From NCBI RefSeq assembly GCF_012272695.1, contig NZ_CP050902.1:806001-870000 (forward strand): a stretch of DNA of 64,000 nt, given 5' to 3'. The DNA comes from Nocardioides sp. JQ2195 (GTDB taxonomy: Bacteria; Actinomycetota; Actinomycetes; Propionibacteriales; Nocardioidaceae). The notes beneath the pieces were generated by a model. The model was not told the origin of the DNA and made no database searches. It saw only the letters and a program-made list of their open reading frames with translations. This document shows, one piece after another, positions 49,956-61,919 of this stretch. The translations under genes were made by a program, and so were the position numbers. Every line of letters starts with the position of its first letter. Position 1 is the stretch's first letter.

Positions 49956-50807
49956 GTGACTGCACAGAAGCTCGACGGAACCGCCACTGCCGCCGCGATC
50001 AAGGACGAGCTCCGCTCGCGGGTCGCGGCGCTCAAGGAGCAGGGCGTCACGCCCGGGCTGGGCACCGTCCTCGTCGGCGACGACCCGGGCTCGCGGTGGT
50101 ATGTCAACGGCAAGCACAAGGACTGCGCCGAGGTCGGCATCGAGTCGATTCGCGTGGACCTCCCCGAGACCGCTTCCCAGGCGGAGATCGAGGATGCGGT
50201 CCGCACCCTCAACGAGGACCCGAGGTGCACCGGCTACATCGTGCAGCTGCCGTTGCCGCGCGGGCGCGACGAGAACCGCGTGCTCGGCCTGATCGACCCC
50301 GCCAAGGACGCCGACGGGCTGCACCCGACGAACCTCGGCTGGCTGGTCCTGGGCAACGAAGCGCCCCTGCCGTGCACCCCCTACGGCATCGTCGAGCTGC
50401 TGCGCCGCCATGACGTGCCGATCGCCGGGGCCGACGTGGTGGTGGTCGGCCGTGGTGTCACCGTCGGTCGACCCCTCGGGCTCCTGCTGACCCGCCGCTC
50501 GGAGAACGCCACGGTCACGCTGTGCCACACCGGAACCGTCGACCTGGCCGCGCACGTCAGGAAGGCCGACATCGTCGTGGCCGCGGCAGGCGTGCCCGGC
50601 ATCATCACCGCCGCCATGGTCAAGCCAGGTGCCGCCGTGCTCGACGTCGGTGTCTCGCGGGTCGACGGCAAGATCGCCGGCGACGTGGCCGCGGACGTGT
50701 GGGACGTCGCCGGCTGGATCTCGCCGAACCCCGGCGGAGTCGGGCCGATGACCCGGGCGATGCTGCTGGCCAACGTGGTCTCGATCGCTGAGAACGGACT
50801 GGCCTGA
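49956..50807 (+). CDS. folD: Methylenetetrahydrofolate dehydrogenase / cyclohydrolase
   Basis: 283 residues. FolD interconverts 5,10-methylene-, methenyl- and 10-formyl-THF, the last being used by PurN and PurH. Tyr and Lys in [13 protein letters not shown] are catalytic, and [16 protein letters not shown] binds [13 protein letters not shown]-like ([13 protein letters not shown]) and [10 protein letters not shown] are conserved. GTG 49956 follows TAGGAT at 49944-49949 by 6 nt, so the mRNA is probably leaderless. The DUF3017 gene follows after 1 nt. Confidence 0.95.
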   Translation: MTAQKLDGTATAAAIKDELRSRVAALKEQGVTPGLGTVLVGDDPGSRWYVNGKHKDCAEVGIESIRVDLPETASQAEIEDAVRTLNEDPRCTGYIVQLPLPRGRDENRVLGLIDPAKDADGLHPTNLGWLVLGNEAPLPCTPYGIVELLRRHDVPIAGADVVVVGRGVTVGRPLGLLLTRRSENATVTLCHTGTVDLAAHVRKADIVVAAAGVPGIITAAMVKPGAAVLDVGVSRVDGKIAGDVAADVWDVAGWISPNPGGVGPMTRAMLLANVVSIAENGLA

Positions 50808-50808
50808 C

Positions 50809-51243
50809 GTGACCGAGCGCGGCGAGGCGTCCGACCGACCTGACCCGGAGGCCGACGGATCCCCACGCCCCGGCGCCGAAGAGCCGCTGGCACGGATCGA
50901 TCCCAACGACGTCGTCCCCGTGAAGGTCGACGCGAGCGACCCGGCAGGCCTGCGCTCGGTCACCGAGATCAGGAAGCCGTCGACGTTGGGTGGCGTGGTC
51001 TACCTTGCCGTGCTCGCCGCCGCCCTGATCGGCGTCGTGGTCGCGGCCACCGGCGCCTGGCGCACCGGTGTCAGCTGGCTCGCCCTCGCCCTCCTGGTCG
51101 CTGCCGGCACGCGCCTGGCGCTGCCCGACGACGACGCCGGGATGCTGCAGGTGCGGCGCAAGTTCTTCGACGCCGTGGTCCTGATCGGCATGGGTGTGGT
51201 GCTGCTGGTGCTGGTCGCCACGATCCCCGACCAACCCAGCTGA
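50809..51243 (+). CDS. DUF3017 membrane protein
   Basis: 144 residues. A hydrophilic N-terminus of about 60 residues is followed by three hydrophobic helices (about 64-82, 88-104 and 122-138) separated by the conserved RLALPDDDAGMLQVRRKFFDA segment, typical of DUF3017. Genes of this family follow folD throughout actinobacteria. Function unknown; co-transcription with folD is expected from the 1-nt gap. The GTG start is at 50809. Confidence 0.88.
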   Translation: MTERGEASDRPDPEADGSPRPGAEEPLARIDPNDVVPVKVDASDPAGLRSVTEIRKPSTLGGVVYLAVLAAALIGVVVAATGAWRTGVSWLALALLVAAGTRLALPDDDAGMLQVRRKFFDAVVLIGMGVVLLVLVATIPDQPS

Positions 51244-51300
51244 CCACGCGACCCGGACGACCGGCCCCGCAGAAGCAGCGAGCCAGCCGTCCAGACGCAG

Positions 51301-51336
51301 CGAGGGGCCAACCGTCCTGCGACGGCTGGCCCCTCG
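51301..51336. terminator. Bidirectional terminator between DUF3017 and mdh
   Basis: CGAGGGGCCAACCGTC at 51301-51316 pairs with GACGGCTGGCCCCTCG at 51321-51336 with one A-C mismatch and a 4-nt loop. Confidence 0.8.
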
Positions 51337-51358
51337 AGGCGGTCTGTGGAGCTTCGTG

Positions 51359-52339
51359 TCAGATGAGGCCCAGGTCGGTGACGGCCTGGCGCTCCTCGGC
51401 CAGCTCGGCGGTCGAGGCGTCGATCTTGCCGCGCGAGAACTCGTCGATCTCGAGACCCTGGACGATCTCCCAGTCACCGTTCTTGGTGGTCACGGGGAAC
51501 GAGGAGATCAGGCCCTCGGGCACGCCGTAGGAACCGTCGGAGCGAACTGCCATCGAGACCCAGTCACCCTCGGGGGAACCGTTCAGCCAGTCGCGGGCGG
51601 CGTCGCAGGTCGCGGACGCGGCGGAGGCGGCAGACGAGGCGCCACGGGCGTCGATGATCGCCGCTCCGCGCTTGGCGACGGTCGGGATGAACGTGTCGGC
51701 CAACCAAGCCTGGTCGTTCACGACCTCCGCGGCGTTCCTGCCACCGACCTCGGCGTGGAAGATGTCGGGGTACTGGGTGGCCGAGTGGTTGCCCCAGATC
51801 GTCATCTTCTTGATGTCGTTGACCGAGGAGCCGGTCTTCGCGGCCAGCTGCGAGATCGCCCGGTTGTGGTCGAGGCGGGTCAGCGCCGAGAACCGCTCGT
51901 CGGGGATGTCGGGCGCGTTGGTCATCGCGATCAGCGCGTTGGTGTTCGCCGGGTTGCCGGTGACGCCGATGCGGACGTCGTCCGCGGCGACGCTGTTGAG
52001 CGCCTTGCCCTGGGCGGTGAAGATCGCGCCGTTGGCCTCGAGCAGGTCACCGCGCTCCATGCCGGGGCCGCGCGGGCGGGCGCCGACGAGCAGGGCGAGG
52101 TTGACGCCGTCGAAGATCTTCTCGGCGTCGTCGCCGATCTCGACGCCGGCCAGGCCGGGGAATGCGCAGTCGTCGAGCTCCATGACGACACCTTCGAGCG
52201 CCTTCAGCGCAGGGGTGATCTCGAGCAGGCGCAGCTCGATGGGACGGTCGCCGAGGGCGCCACTGGCAAGACGGAAGAGCAGGCTGTAGCCGATCTGGCC
52301 GGCTGCGCCGGTCACGGCCACCTTGAGCGGTGTGCTCAC
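51359..52339 (-). CDS. mdh: Malate dehydrogenase
   Basis: 326 residues, of the cytoplasmic-type (LDH-like) MDH used by actinobacteria. [19 protein letters not shown] binds [20 protein letters not shown] is the coenzyme/substrate loop, TRLDHNRA carries the substrate arginine and the Asp, and [11 protein letters not shown] contains the catalytic His. It oxidises malate to oxaloacetate in the TCA cycle, together with icd and sucCD in this window. A short purine-rich sequence (GGAGT) precedes the ATG. Confidence 0.97.
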   Translation of the reverse strand: MSTPLKVAVTGAAGQIGYSLLFRLASGALGDRPIELRLLEITPALKALEGVVMELDDCAFPGLAGVEIGDDAEKIFDGVNLALLVGARPRGPGMERGDLLEANGAIFTAQGKALNSVAADDVRIGVTGNPANTNALIAMTNAPDIPDERFSALTRLDHNRAISQLAAKTGSSVNDIKKMTIWGNHSATQYPDIFHAEVGGRNAAEVVNDQAWLADTFIPTVAKRGAAIIDARGASSAASAASATCDAARDWLNGSPEGDWVSMAVRSDGSYGVPEGLISSFPVTTKNGDWEIVQGLEIDEFSRGKIDASTAELAEERQAVTDLGLI

Positions 52340-52437
52340 AGGGGGACTCCTTCGAAGATGAGGGTGATCGTTCCTGACGCTAGCAGCGTTCGGGCCGCCT
52401 CGGCCGCGCGGGTCGCAGGGATGGAATGCTGGGTGCC

Positions 52438-53121
52438 ATGCGCTGCCTGCTCGCCCTGCTGGTCGGACTGCTCCTGCTGGCCGGGTGTGGCTCGGCCCCG
52501 GAGCGGATCGCGGCCACCGGCACCGATGACCTCACCATTCCGACCCCGTCGCCCGACCCCGACGACTTCGTCGAGTCCGTCACCAATCGCTGGCTCCCGC
52601 TGGAGACGGGTCGTCGATGGACGTACGACGCGTCGGGCGGCCGGGCACGATCGCGAACCGTGACGGTGCTCGACGAGACGCGCACGGTCGACGGTGTCTC
52701 CACGACCGTCGTACGCACGCTCACCCGGAGCCGGAAGGATCGCGTCATCTCCGACACGGAGTCCTGGTTCGCCCAGGACACGGCCGGCAACGTGTGGCTC
52801 TTCGGGCGGACCGGGCCGGGTGGCTGGGAGGCCGGGGTGGCGGGAGCACAGGCGACGCTGGCGATGGCCGCGGCGCCGCGTCACGGGGACGGATATGCGG
52901 CTGCCTTCGTCGGGGGCAGGGTCGTGCGGACGGCCGAGGTCCTGCTCACCGACGGCTCCGCCGCCACGCCGTACGGCGACTTCGACGACGTGGTCGAGAT
53001 CGAGGAGCTGCCGGTGTCCGAGGGCAGGTCGACGGTGCTGTCCTACGCGCCCGGGATCGGACTGGTCGAGCAGCGCGCGATCGAGGGTGTCGACCTGCGT
53101 CTGGCCTCGATCGACGAGTGA
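52438..53121 (+). CDS. Putative lipoprotein, 227 aa
   Basis: Signal peptide [17 protein letters not shown] ends in a lipobox LLAGC with the acylated Cys at residue 17. The mature part has [23 protein letters not shown] and [17 protein letters not shown], a beta-rich pattern I cannot assign to a named domain; similar proteins occur as hypothetical lipoproteins in actinobacteria. An in-frame ATG at 52426 would give a 4-residue longer start. It lies alone between mdh and aquaporin, both on the other strand, and ends at a strong terminator. Confidence 0.72.
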   Translation: MRCLLALLVGLLLLAGCGSAPERIAATGTDDLTIPTPSPDPDDFVESVTNRWLPLETGRRWTYDASGGRARSRTVTVLDETRTVDGVSTTVVRTLTRSRKDRVISDTESWFAQDTAGNVWLFGRTGPGGWEAGVAGAQATLAMAAAPRHGDGYAAAFVGGRVVRTAEVLLTDGSAATPYGDFDDVVEIEELPVSEGRSTVLSYAPGIGLVEQRAIEGVDLRLASIDE

Positions 53122-53193
53122 CTCGTCGGCCCGGGTCTCAGCGGCCCGGACCAGGTCACACGCACCGGACCGGATCACGCCGGGCGGGAACCG

Positions 53194-53230
53194 ACGGAGG
53201 CCCCGCCACAGCACGTGGCGGGGCCTCCGT
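53194..53230. terminator. Bidirectional terminator with 16-bp stem
   Basis: ACGGAGGCCCCGCCAC at 53194-53209 pairs perfectly with 53215-53230 over a 5-nt loop, between the convergent lipoprotein and aquaporin genes. Confidence 0.9.
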
Positions 53231-53245
53231 TCGGGTCTGATCGGG

Positions 53246-54472
53246 TCAGGACGGGGTGTCGTCCGACGGCCGGATCTGGGTGCGTGAGCCGTCGTCCTCC
53301 GGGGGAGTCCAGGGCTCCGGTGCCTGGTCGGGCTGGCCCCACTGCTGCTCGGGCTGCTGCGGAGCGGCGTGCTGGCCACCCTGCTGGGCCTGCTGCTCGC
53401 CCCACTGCTGTTGGTCGGTCTGCGGCTGGCCCCACTGCTGCTGGTCGGTCTGCGGCTGGCCCCACTGCTGCTGGTCGGTCTGCGGCTGGCCCCACTGCTG
53501 CTCGGGGGCCGGCTGGCCCCACTGGTCCTGGGCGGGCTGGCCCCACTGCTGCTGCTCGGGCGCCTGCTGGCCCCACTGCTGCTGCGCCGGGGCAGCCTGA
53601 CCGCCCCACTGCTGCTCGGGCTGGCCCCACTGCTGGGCCTGGGGGTCATAGCCGCCCTGGAACTGACCACCCTGGTGCTGGGCGTTCGGGTCCCAACCGC
53701 CGGCGAAGGCAGTGGCCTGGGCGTTTCCACCGAAGTTCAGGCCGGAGCCGGGGACGGGTTCGCCGTCGCTGCCGAAGATGAGTGCATAGGTGAGGCCGGC
53801 GATCGCGGCACCGATCAGCGGGGCGACGATGAAGAGCCACACCTGCATCAGCGAGTCCGTGCCGGCGAACAGGGCCGGGGCGATGGAGCGGGCCGGGTTG
53901 ACCGACGTACCCGTCAGCGGGATGAGGGCCAGGTGGACGCCGGCCAGGGCGAGGCCGATCGCGATCGGAGCCGCCGCAGCGCTCGGGTTGCGCCTGTCGG
54001 TCGCCGCGAGGATCACGTAGAGGAAGATCGCGGTTCCGATGATCTCCACGATCAGCGCGCCCCACAGGGCGATGTCACTGGCGGCCTCGTCACCGAAGGC
54101 GTTCTGGCCCATCGCCCCCTCCGCGTCCCAGCCGTCGATGCTCTTGTAGACCAGGAACAAGGCTGCGGCCGCCACGACGGCGCCGACCAGCTGGGCGGCG
54201 GCGTAGATGCCGGCGTTGACCCAGGAGAGGCGGCCGGCGAAGGCTGCACCCACCGAGACGGCGGGGTTGAAGTGGCCGCCGGAGATGTGACCCACGGCGT
54301 AGGCCATCACCAGCACGGCGATTCCGAAGGCCAGTGCAACGCCCGTGACACCGATGCCATCAAGGTTGATCGCGGCGCCGACGCCGATGAAGACGAGGAC
54401 GAAGGTGCCGAGCACCTCTGCGCCGATCTTCTGGACCAGTGTCGGTTCAGGTGTGATTGGTGTGTCGGTCAT
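53246..54472 (-). CDS. Aquaporin (MIP family) with QQWGQP-repeat C-terminal tail
   Basis: 408 residues. The channel part (1-234) has six helices and both NPA boxes: SGGHFNPAVSVG (69-71) and SVNPARSIAP (192-194), with Arg195 after the second. His at the selectivity position and the small residues around it suggest a water channel rather than a glycerol facilitator, but this is uncertain. Residues 235-408 form a low-complexity tail rich in Gln, Trp, Gly and Pro, with repeats like QQWGQPQTDQ encoded by 30-bp tandem repeats. Tails of this kind are rare on aquaporins. The start ATG is 54472. Confidence 0.88.
   Translation of the reverse strand: MTDTPITPEPTLVQKIGAEVLGTFVLVFIGVGAAINLDGIGVTGVALAFGIAVLVMAYAVGHISGGHFNPAVSVGAAFAGRLSWVNAGIYAAAQLVGAVVAAAALFLVYKSIDGWDAEGAMGQNAFGDEAASDIALWGALIVEIIGTAIFLYVILAATDRRNPSAAAAPIAIGLALAGVHLALIPLTGTSVNPARSIAPALFAGTDSLMQVWLFIVAPLIGAAIAGLTYALIFGSDGEPVPGSGLNFGGNAQATAFAGGWDPNAQHQGGQFQGGYDPQAQQWGQPEQQWGGQAAPAQQQWGQQAPEQQQWGQPAQDQWGQPAPEQQWGQPQTDQQQWGQPQTDQQQWGQPQTDQQQWGEQQAQQGGQHAAPQQPEQQWGQPDQAPEPWTPPEDDGSRTQIRPSDDTPS
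53401..53490 (-). repeat. 30-bp tandem coding repeats in aquaporin tail
   Basis: Three copies of a 30-bp unit (53401-53430, 53431-53460, 53461-53490) and a partial fourth encode GQPQTDQQQW. They are nearly identical at DNA level, indicating recent expansion. Confidence 0.85.
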
Positions 54473-54532
54473 CCGAGATCCCCTTGTGCAGTCCGGAATC
54501 CCCTGCAGTTCAGGGGCCGCCCAGAACTCTAG

Positions 54533-56878
<2,346 letters not shown>

Positions 56879-56887
56879 CCTGATCTC

Positions 56888-56954
56888 CCGATAGTCCCTA
56901 ACGCCTCGCACCCGGAAACCGGTTCTCCACATGCGACGCGTTGGGGACTATCGG
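56888..56954. repeat. Dispersed palindromic element, copy 2
   Basis: Arms at 56888-56910 and 56932-56954 pair at 21 of 23 positions and are closely related to the element at 27451-27512 (GATAGTCCCTAACG core), but the 21-nt loop differs. It lies between icd and the co-directional ABC gene, 10 nt after the icd stop, suggesting an icd terminator. Confidence 0.85.
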
Positions 56955-57027
56955 CATTTGGGGGGCAGTGGAGCGACCGGAAAACCAGGTGAGGACTGTC
57001 GGTCCGGCGGCGTAGTCTCGACAGGCC

Positions 57028-60000
57028 ATGACAGACACCCTCACGCGGCCGCCGGAGCGCCCCCAGAAGACGCCACTGCCCGTCCCCCCGGCTGATCCCA
57101 CCCGGCGGGTCGACTGGCAGCGGATGCGGTCGCCGATGGCTGCGGGTGCGCTGCTGTGCGCCGCGATCGCAGCGGTCTCGACCACCGTGGGCACCGTGGT
57201 GATCGGCCGACTCGCCGAGCACCCCACCAGCTCCCTCGTGGGGCTCCTGGCAGGCTGCGTGATCGGTGCGTCCCTGATCGACACGTTCGGCAAGATCGTC
57301 TGGGTCGGCCTCTCCGACCGGGCGGAGGGCCGCCTGCGGGAGGACCTCCTCGACGCCGCCCTGGGGCAACCCCTGGCCACTCTCTCCGAGCAGGCCGTCG
57401 GCGAGATCCTCGACCGCGTCGACGACGACACCCACGAGGTCGGCAACCTGATCCGCTGGCAGCTGTGGATGTTCGCCCGCACCGTCTTCGGAGTGGTGCC
57501 GATGTGGATCGTGGCCGGCCTCACCTGGTGGCCCGCCTGGGTGCTCTTCCCAGCCCTGGGACTGGTCACGTGGCTCGCGATCCGTTCCCTGCTGGGTGAG
57601 ATCTCCCGGCGCAAGGTCATCGAGGAGATGGCCTGGACCGACCACGCGGCAGCGCTCGAGGAAGGCATCGCAGGACGCGACGACCTGCGCACCAGCCTCG
57701 GGCAGGCACACGTCGTCAAACGAGTGGCCGGCCTCTCCGCCGTGGTGCACGAGCGCTTCCGCTCCGTCCTCGACGTGGAGCGGCGACTGGCCCTTCGAGC
57801 CGGGCTCCTGCTCCACGCCCTGCTGGCCGGCATCGGCCTCGCGGGCATCGCGCTCGCGATGAACGGCGACCTCTCCGTCGCCCGGCTGGTCACCCTCTTC
57901 CTGGTCACCTCCACCTTCGTCGGGCAGATCGCGATGCTGGCCAACCACCTGCCTGACCTCCAGGCCGGCCTGGGTGCGGTCATCCGGCTCCGGCAGATGC
58001 TCGCTGTCGAGCCGGAGCCCCAAGGGGGCCGGCCGGTGCCGGAGCAGGCGGCACTCGAGCTGGAGATCCGCGATCTCGCCTTTGCCTACGACGAGGGCAC
58101 CTTCGCGCTGCGCGACATCAACCTCTTCCTCCCGGCCGGGGACACGCTGGCCCTGGTCGGGCGCACCGGCTCGGGCAAGTCGACCCTGGCGTCCCTGGTC
58201 TCCCGGGCCGTCGAGCCGCCCCGGGGCACGATCCTGCTCGGCGGTGTCGACATCCTCGACATCGACCTGCAGCAGCTCCGCGCCAGCGTCGGCGTGGTCA
58301 CCCAGCGCACCGAGATCCTGGCCGGCACCCTCGCCGAGAACATCACTCTCTTCGGGGACGTCACCCGGGAGCGGGTGCAGCAGGCCGTGGCCGAGCTCGG
58401 GCTCGACGGATGGGTCGCCGGCCTTCCGGACGGGCTCGACACACTGCTGGGTCCCGGGGGGACCAGGCTGTCGGCGGGGGAGGAGCAGCTGGTCGCGTTC
58501 GCCCGGCTGCTGATCCGCAACGTGCGCGTCGTCGTGCTCGACGAGGCGACCGCCCGCATGGACCCGCTGACCGAGCACCGTGTCGTGGCAGCCGCCGACC
58601 GGTTGCTCCGCGGTCGCACCGGCGTGTTGATCGCCCACCGGCTCAGCACCATCGAGCGAGCTCCGCACGTGGCCGTGCTCGACCACGGTCGCGTGGTCCA
58701 GGAGGGCCTGCGGGCCGTCCTGGCCCGAGAGCCCGGGGCCTTCCGTGACCTGCTCCACGCCAGCCGTGTCGAGCAGCGGCAGCAGCGGCGGGCCGACGAC
58801 AGCATCGACGGCACCACCCAGGACCGGGGTGACGACGAGCCGGTTGCGCACGCCACCCTCGACGACGCGATGGTCGGTGACCCGGCCGGCGGATCGTCGG
58901 TGGGGGGACGCCGGCGCGTCGGTCCGCCGCCCGATGTCCCCGACGTCGGCAACGGGCCGTCGTTGGCTCGCGGCATCGCCCACGCGCTCTCGGTGCGTCC
59001 GACCTGGGGCATCTGGGGAGCCGCCCTCTTCCTGATGATCTCGGTGATCGGCGCGCAGGGTGCGATCACCGGTTTGGTGTGGGGCCGCATCGTCGAGGAC
59101 CTCCAGGTGGGCAGGTCCCCGGGACTGCTCAGCGTCGCGCTCGTGCTGTGCCTGTTGGCCATGCCGTTCATGCTGGCCGACGCGTTCTGGCGCTACCCGC
59201 GTTGGTGGATCGAGGTGATGCTGCGGGTCCGCATGTCCGTGCTGCACGGCCAGACGTCGCAGCAGCGGCTGACCCGGACCCCGCCCGGCGAGGTGGTGGC
59301 CCGCTCCATGGACGCAGACCGCTACGCCCGGTACGCCGACCGTTGGGTCGACTTCCTCAACGGCATGATCATCGCCGCCTTCACCGCGCTGATCGCCGGC
59401 ACGTGGATCGCCGGTGCCGTCCTGCTCGCGGTGATGGTGACCTCGGCGCTCGCCTCCGCGGTGGGTCGCCCGATCGCCGGTCGGTCGGCCGCCGAGGCGT
59501 CCACCGCGCGTGCCGGCTTCGGCCGGGCCCTGGTCTCGGCGCTCGAGTCGGCGCGCACGGTCAAGCTGGCCGCGGCCACCCCGGCCGTACGCCGCCACCT
59601 GCGCGACGTCGACTCCGGCCGGGTTGCCGCTGCGGTCAAGGAGCACCGGGTGCAGGCGTTCCTCGACGGCGTCCCGATCGTGATGGTGCAGTGTGGCGTG
59701 GTGACCGCCTGGGCGGTCTACTTCGCAGGCGGTTGGAGCCTGGCCATCGCCCTGCTGGTCGGCAACGCCGTGGCCGGGTTCGACTGGTTCGGGAGGGTGG
59801 CCGGCATGGTCGTCACCGAGGCCCCCGGCACCCGCGCGTGGCAGGTCGAGACCGCCAGGTTCGCCGGCGGTGTCGACCTGATGGACCTCCCGCCGGGCGT
59901 CGACCTGGTCAGCGGCGCCGCCCCCGACCCGGAACCCGTGCCGAGAGTTCCGCTCGACCGACTCGAGCTCCGTGGGTTCTCCGCCGTGCACGACGACGGC

Positions 60001-60633
60001 ACGATCGGTGTCTCGGGCGTCGACCTCACCGTCGAGGCGGGCGAGCTGGTGCTGCTGGTCGGACAGGTGGGCTCGGGCAAGTCGAGCCTGCTGGCTGCGC
60101 TCGCCGGCCTGATCGACTACCGCGGTGACGTCCTCTGGAACCACGACGTGGTCCGGGACCCGCAGCGGTTCCTGCGCCCCGGCCAGGTCTCCCACGTCGC
60201 CCAAGTGCCGCGGGTGCTGTCGGGAACCTTCAACGACAACGTCCGGCTCGGCCACGACCGCGCCTTCGATGCACCGGTGGGGGTGGCCCGACTCGATGCC
60301 GACGTCGAGGAGGCGGGCGGCAGGGACGCGCTCGTCGGGCACCGCGGCGTACGCCTCTCCGGAGGCCAGGTGCAGCGCCTGGCGCTCGCCCGCGCCCTGG
60401 CCACCGACGCCGAGCTGACCCTCGCCGATGACGTCTCCAGCGCGCTCGACGCCAGCACGGAGATCGAGCTGTGGCGTTCGCTGCGCGAGCGCGGCGCCAC
60501 GGTGATCGGGGCGACTGCCAAGCGGGCCGCGTTGTCCCGGGCGGATCGGGTGGTGGTTCTCGTCGACGGTGAGGTGGCCGAGATCGGGCCGTGGACCCAG
60601 CTCGCCCCGCGTTGGGGACACCTGGCCGGGTGA
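57028..60633 (+). CDS. Double-length ABC exporter, TMD-NBD-TMD-NBD
   Basis: 1201 residues joining two exporter halves. NBD1 has Walker A GRTGSGKST (378-386), a signature of LSAGE (481-485) and Walker B VVVLDEAT with an intact Glu and H-loop (LIAHRLST). NBD2 has Walker A GQVGSGKSS (1012-1020) and canonical LSGGQ (1110-1114), but Walker B ends in Asp (LADDVSS) and the H-loop His is replaced (GATAKRAA). So NBD1 Walker A/B with the NBD2 signature makes the active site and the other is degenerate. Full-length fusions are unusual in bacteria; the arrangement parallels eukaryotic ABCB/ABCC proteins. TAGTCT lies 9 nt before the ATG. Substrate unknown. Confidence 0.87.
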   Translation: MTDTLTRPPERPQKTPLPVPPADPTRRVDWQRMRSPMAAGALLCAAIAAVSTTVGTVVIGRLAEHPTSSLVGLLAGCVIGASLIDTFGKIVWVGLSDRAEGRLREDLLDAALGQPLATLSEQAVGEILDRVDDDTHEVGNLIRWQLWMFARTVFGVVPMWIVAGLTWWPAWVLFPALGLVTWLAIRSLLGEISRRKVIEEMAWTDHAAALEEGIAGRDDLRTSLGQAHVVKRVAGLSAVVHERFRSVLDVERRLALRAGLLLHALLAGIGLAGIALAMNGDLSVARLVTLFLVTSTFVGQIAMLANHLPDLQAGLGAVIRLRQMLAVEPEPQGGRPVPEQAALELEIRDLAFAYDEGTFALRDINLFLPAGDTLALVGRTGSGKSTLASLVSRAVEPPRGTILLGGVDILDIDLQQLRASVGVVTQRTEILAGTLAENITLFGDVTRERVQQAVAELGLDGWVAGLPDGLDTLLGPGGTRLSAGEEQLVAFARLLIRNVRVVVLDEATARMDPLTEHRVVAAADRLLRGRTGVLIAHRLSTIERAPHVAVLDHGRVVQEGLRAVLAREPGAFRDLLHASRVEQRQQRRADDSIDGTTQDRGDDEPVAHATLDDAMVGDPAGGSSVGGRRRVGPPPDVPDVGNGPSLARGIAHALSVRPTWGIWGAALFLMISVIGAQGAITGLVWGRIVEDLQVGRSPGLLSVALVLCLLAMPFMLADAFWRYPRWWIEVMLRVRMSVLHGQTSQQRLTRTPPGEVVARSMDADRYARYADRWVDFLNGMIIAAFTALIAGTWIAGAVLLAVMVTSALASAVGRPIAGRSAAEASTARAGFGRALVSALESARTVKLAAATPAVRRHLRDVDSGRVAAAVKEHRVQAFLDGVPIVMVQCGVVTAWAVYFAGGWSLAIALLVGNAVAGFDWFGRVAGMVVTEAPGTRAWQVETARFAGGVDLMDLPPGVDLVSGAAPDPEPVPRVPLDRLELRGFSAVHDDGTIGVSGVDLTVEAGELVLLVGQVGSGKSSLLAALAGLIDYRGDVLWNHDVVRDPQRFLRPGQVSHVAQVPRVLSGTFNDNVRLGHDRAFDAPVGVARLDADVEEAGGRDALVGHRGVRLSGGQVQRLALARALATDAELTLADDVSSALDASTEIELWRSLRERGATVIGATAKRAALSRADRVVVLVDGEVAEIGPWTQLAPRWGHLAG

Positions 60634-60680
60634 CACGAACCACGGAATAGGCGTGCGGTGAGCTCTGGTTGCACAATGCG

Positions 60681-61919
60681 ATGAGCATGCCAGCAACCGC
60701 CGAGCACCGGGACGCGCCAACCCCGGACGAGTCCAGGCCCCACGCCGCGCACTTCGGCCTCGCCGTCCTCGCGCTGGCCATGGGTGGCTTCGCGATCGGT
60801 ACGACGGAGTTCGTCACCATGGGCCTGCTCCCACAGATCGCGGACGGCGTCGGTGTCAGCATCCCGACGAGCGGGCACGTCATCTCGGCGTACGCCCTCG
60901 GAGTCGTCGTGGGTGCTCCGCTGCTGGCCTTCTTCGGTGCCCGCCTGCCCCGGCGAGCCCTGCTGCTCGCGCTGATGGTCGCATTCGCGATCGGCAACGG
61001 GCTCAGCGCGATCGCCCCCAACTACGGGCTGCTCACGACGGCTCGATTCCTGTCCGGCCTCCCGCACGGTGCCTACTTCGGTGTCGCGTCGTTGGTTGCC
61101 GCCAACCTCGCCGCGCGGGGGCGCAAGGGACGTGCTGTGGCGCTGGTCATGCTGGGGCTGTCGATCGCCAACGTGATCGGGGTGCCCGCGGCCACCTGGA
61201 TGGGCCAGAACCTCGGCTGGCGCACGGCGTACGTCGCGGTCGCCGTCCTGGGCATCGTCACCGTCTCGATGATCATGGCCTACGTGCCGGCACTGCCCGC
61301 CGACCCGAGTGCCACCGGTCGACGTGAGCTGGCCGCGTTCTCCCGGGTGCAGGTGTGGCTCACCCTCGTCGCCGGTGCGATCGGCTTCGGCGGCATGTTC
61401 GCGGTCTACTCCTACATCTCGCCGACCGTCACCGAGGTCGGGGACCTGCACGAGTCGGCCGTGCCGGTGTTCCTGCTGATGTTCGGCCTCGGGATGACCT
61501 TCGGCACCTGGCTGGCAGGGGAGCTGGCGGACTGGTCGGTCTTCGGTTCGCTGCTCGGGTCGGCCATCGGCATGGGCGTGGTCCTGCTGGCCTTCGCCGC
61601 GGTGACGCCGTACGGCTGGTGGGCGCTGCCGTTCGCCTTCGCGATCTCGGCGATCAGCTCCGTGCTGGTGGTCAACCTGCAGCTGCGCCTGATGGAGGTC
61701 GCCGGCGACGCGCAGACCCTGGGCGCCGCGATGAACCATGCGTCCCTCAACGTCGCCAACGCGCTGGGCGCCTGGCTCGGCGGGCTGGTGATCGCTGCCG
61801 GTTGGGGCTACCGGGCACCGGCACTGGTCGGTGTCGGCCTGTCCCTGGCCGGCTTCCTGGTGCTGGTCCTGGCCGCCCTCCACCACCGCAGATCCCTCGA
61901 GCCCGGCCGAGTGGCCTAG
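60681..61919 (+). CDS. MFS transporter, DHA1 (AraJ/YdeA-like) type
   Basis: 412 residues from ATG 60681. Twelve helices; the first contains FAIGTTEFVTMGLLPQIADGVGVSIPTSG, a pattern of sugar-efflux and drug-efflux DHA1 members such as AraJ, and motif A appears as GARLPRRALLL. Substrate unknown. Other in-frame starts at 60669 (TTG) and 60687 are possible. The stop codon TAG at 61917-61919 overlaps the stop of the convergent oxidoreductase within the palindrome CCTAGG. Confidence 0.85.
   Translation: MSMPATAEHRDAPTPDESRPHAAHFGLAVLALAMGGFAIGTTEFVTMGLLPQIADGVGVSIPTSGHVISAYALGVVVGAPLLAFFGARLPRRALLLALMVAFAIGNGLSAIAPNYGLLTTARFLSGLPHGAYFGVASLVAANLAARGRKGRAVALVMLGLSIANVIGVPAATWMGQNLGWRTAYVAVAVLGIVTVSMIMAYVPALPADPSATGRRELAAFSRVQVWLTLVAGAIGFGGMFAVYSYISPTVTEVGDLHESAVPVFLLMFGLGMTFGTWLAGELADWSVFGSLLGSAIGMGVVLLAFAAVTPYGWWALPFAFAISAISSVLVVNLQLRLMEVAGDAQTLGAAMNHASLNVANALGAWLGGLVIAAGWGYRAPALVGVGLSLAGFLVLVLAALHHRRSLEPGRVA

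Noticed and set aside
53369-54532. Open frame on the plus strand opposite aquaporin
   Set aside because: Antisense of a well-defined MIP gene; leucine repeats merely mirror the QQWGQP repeats.
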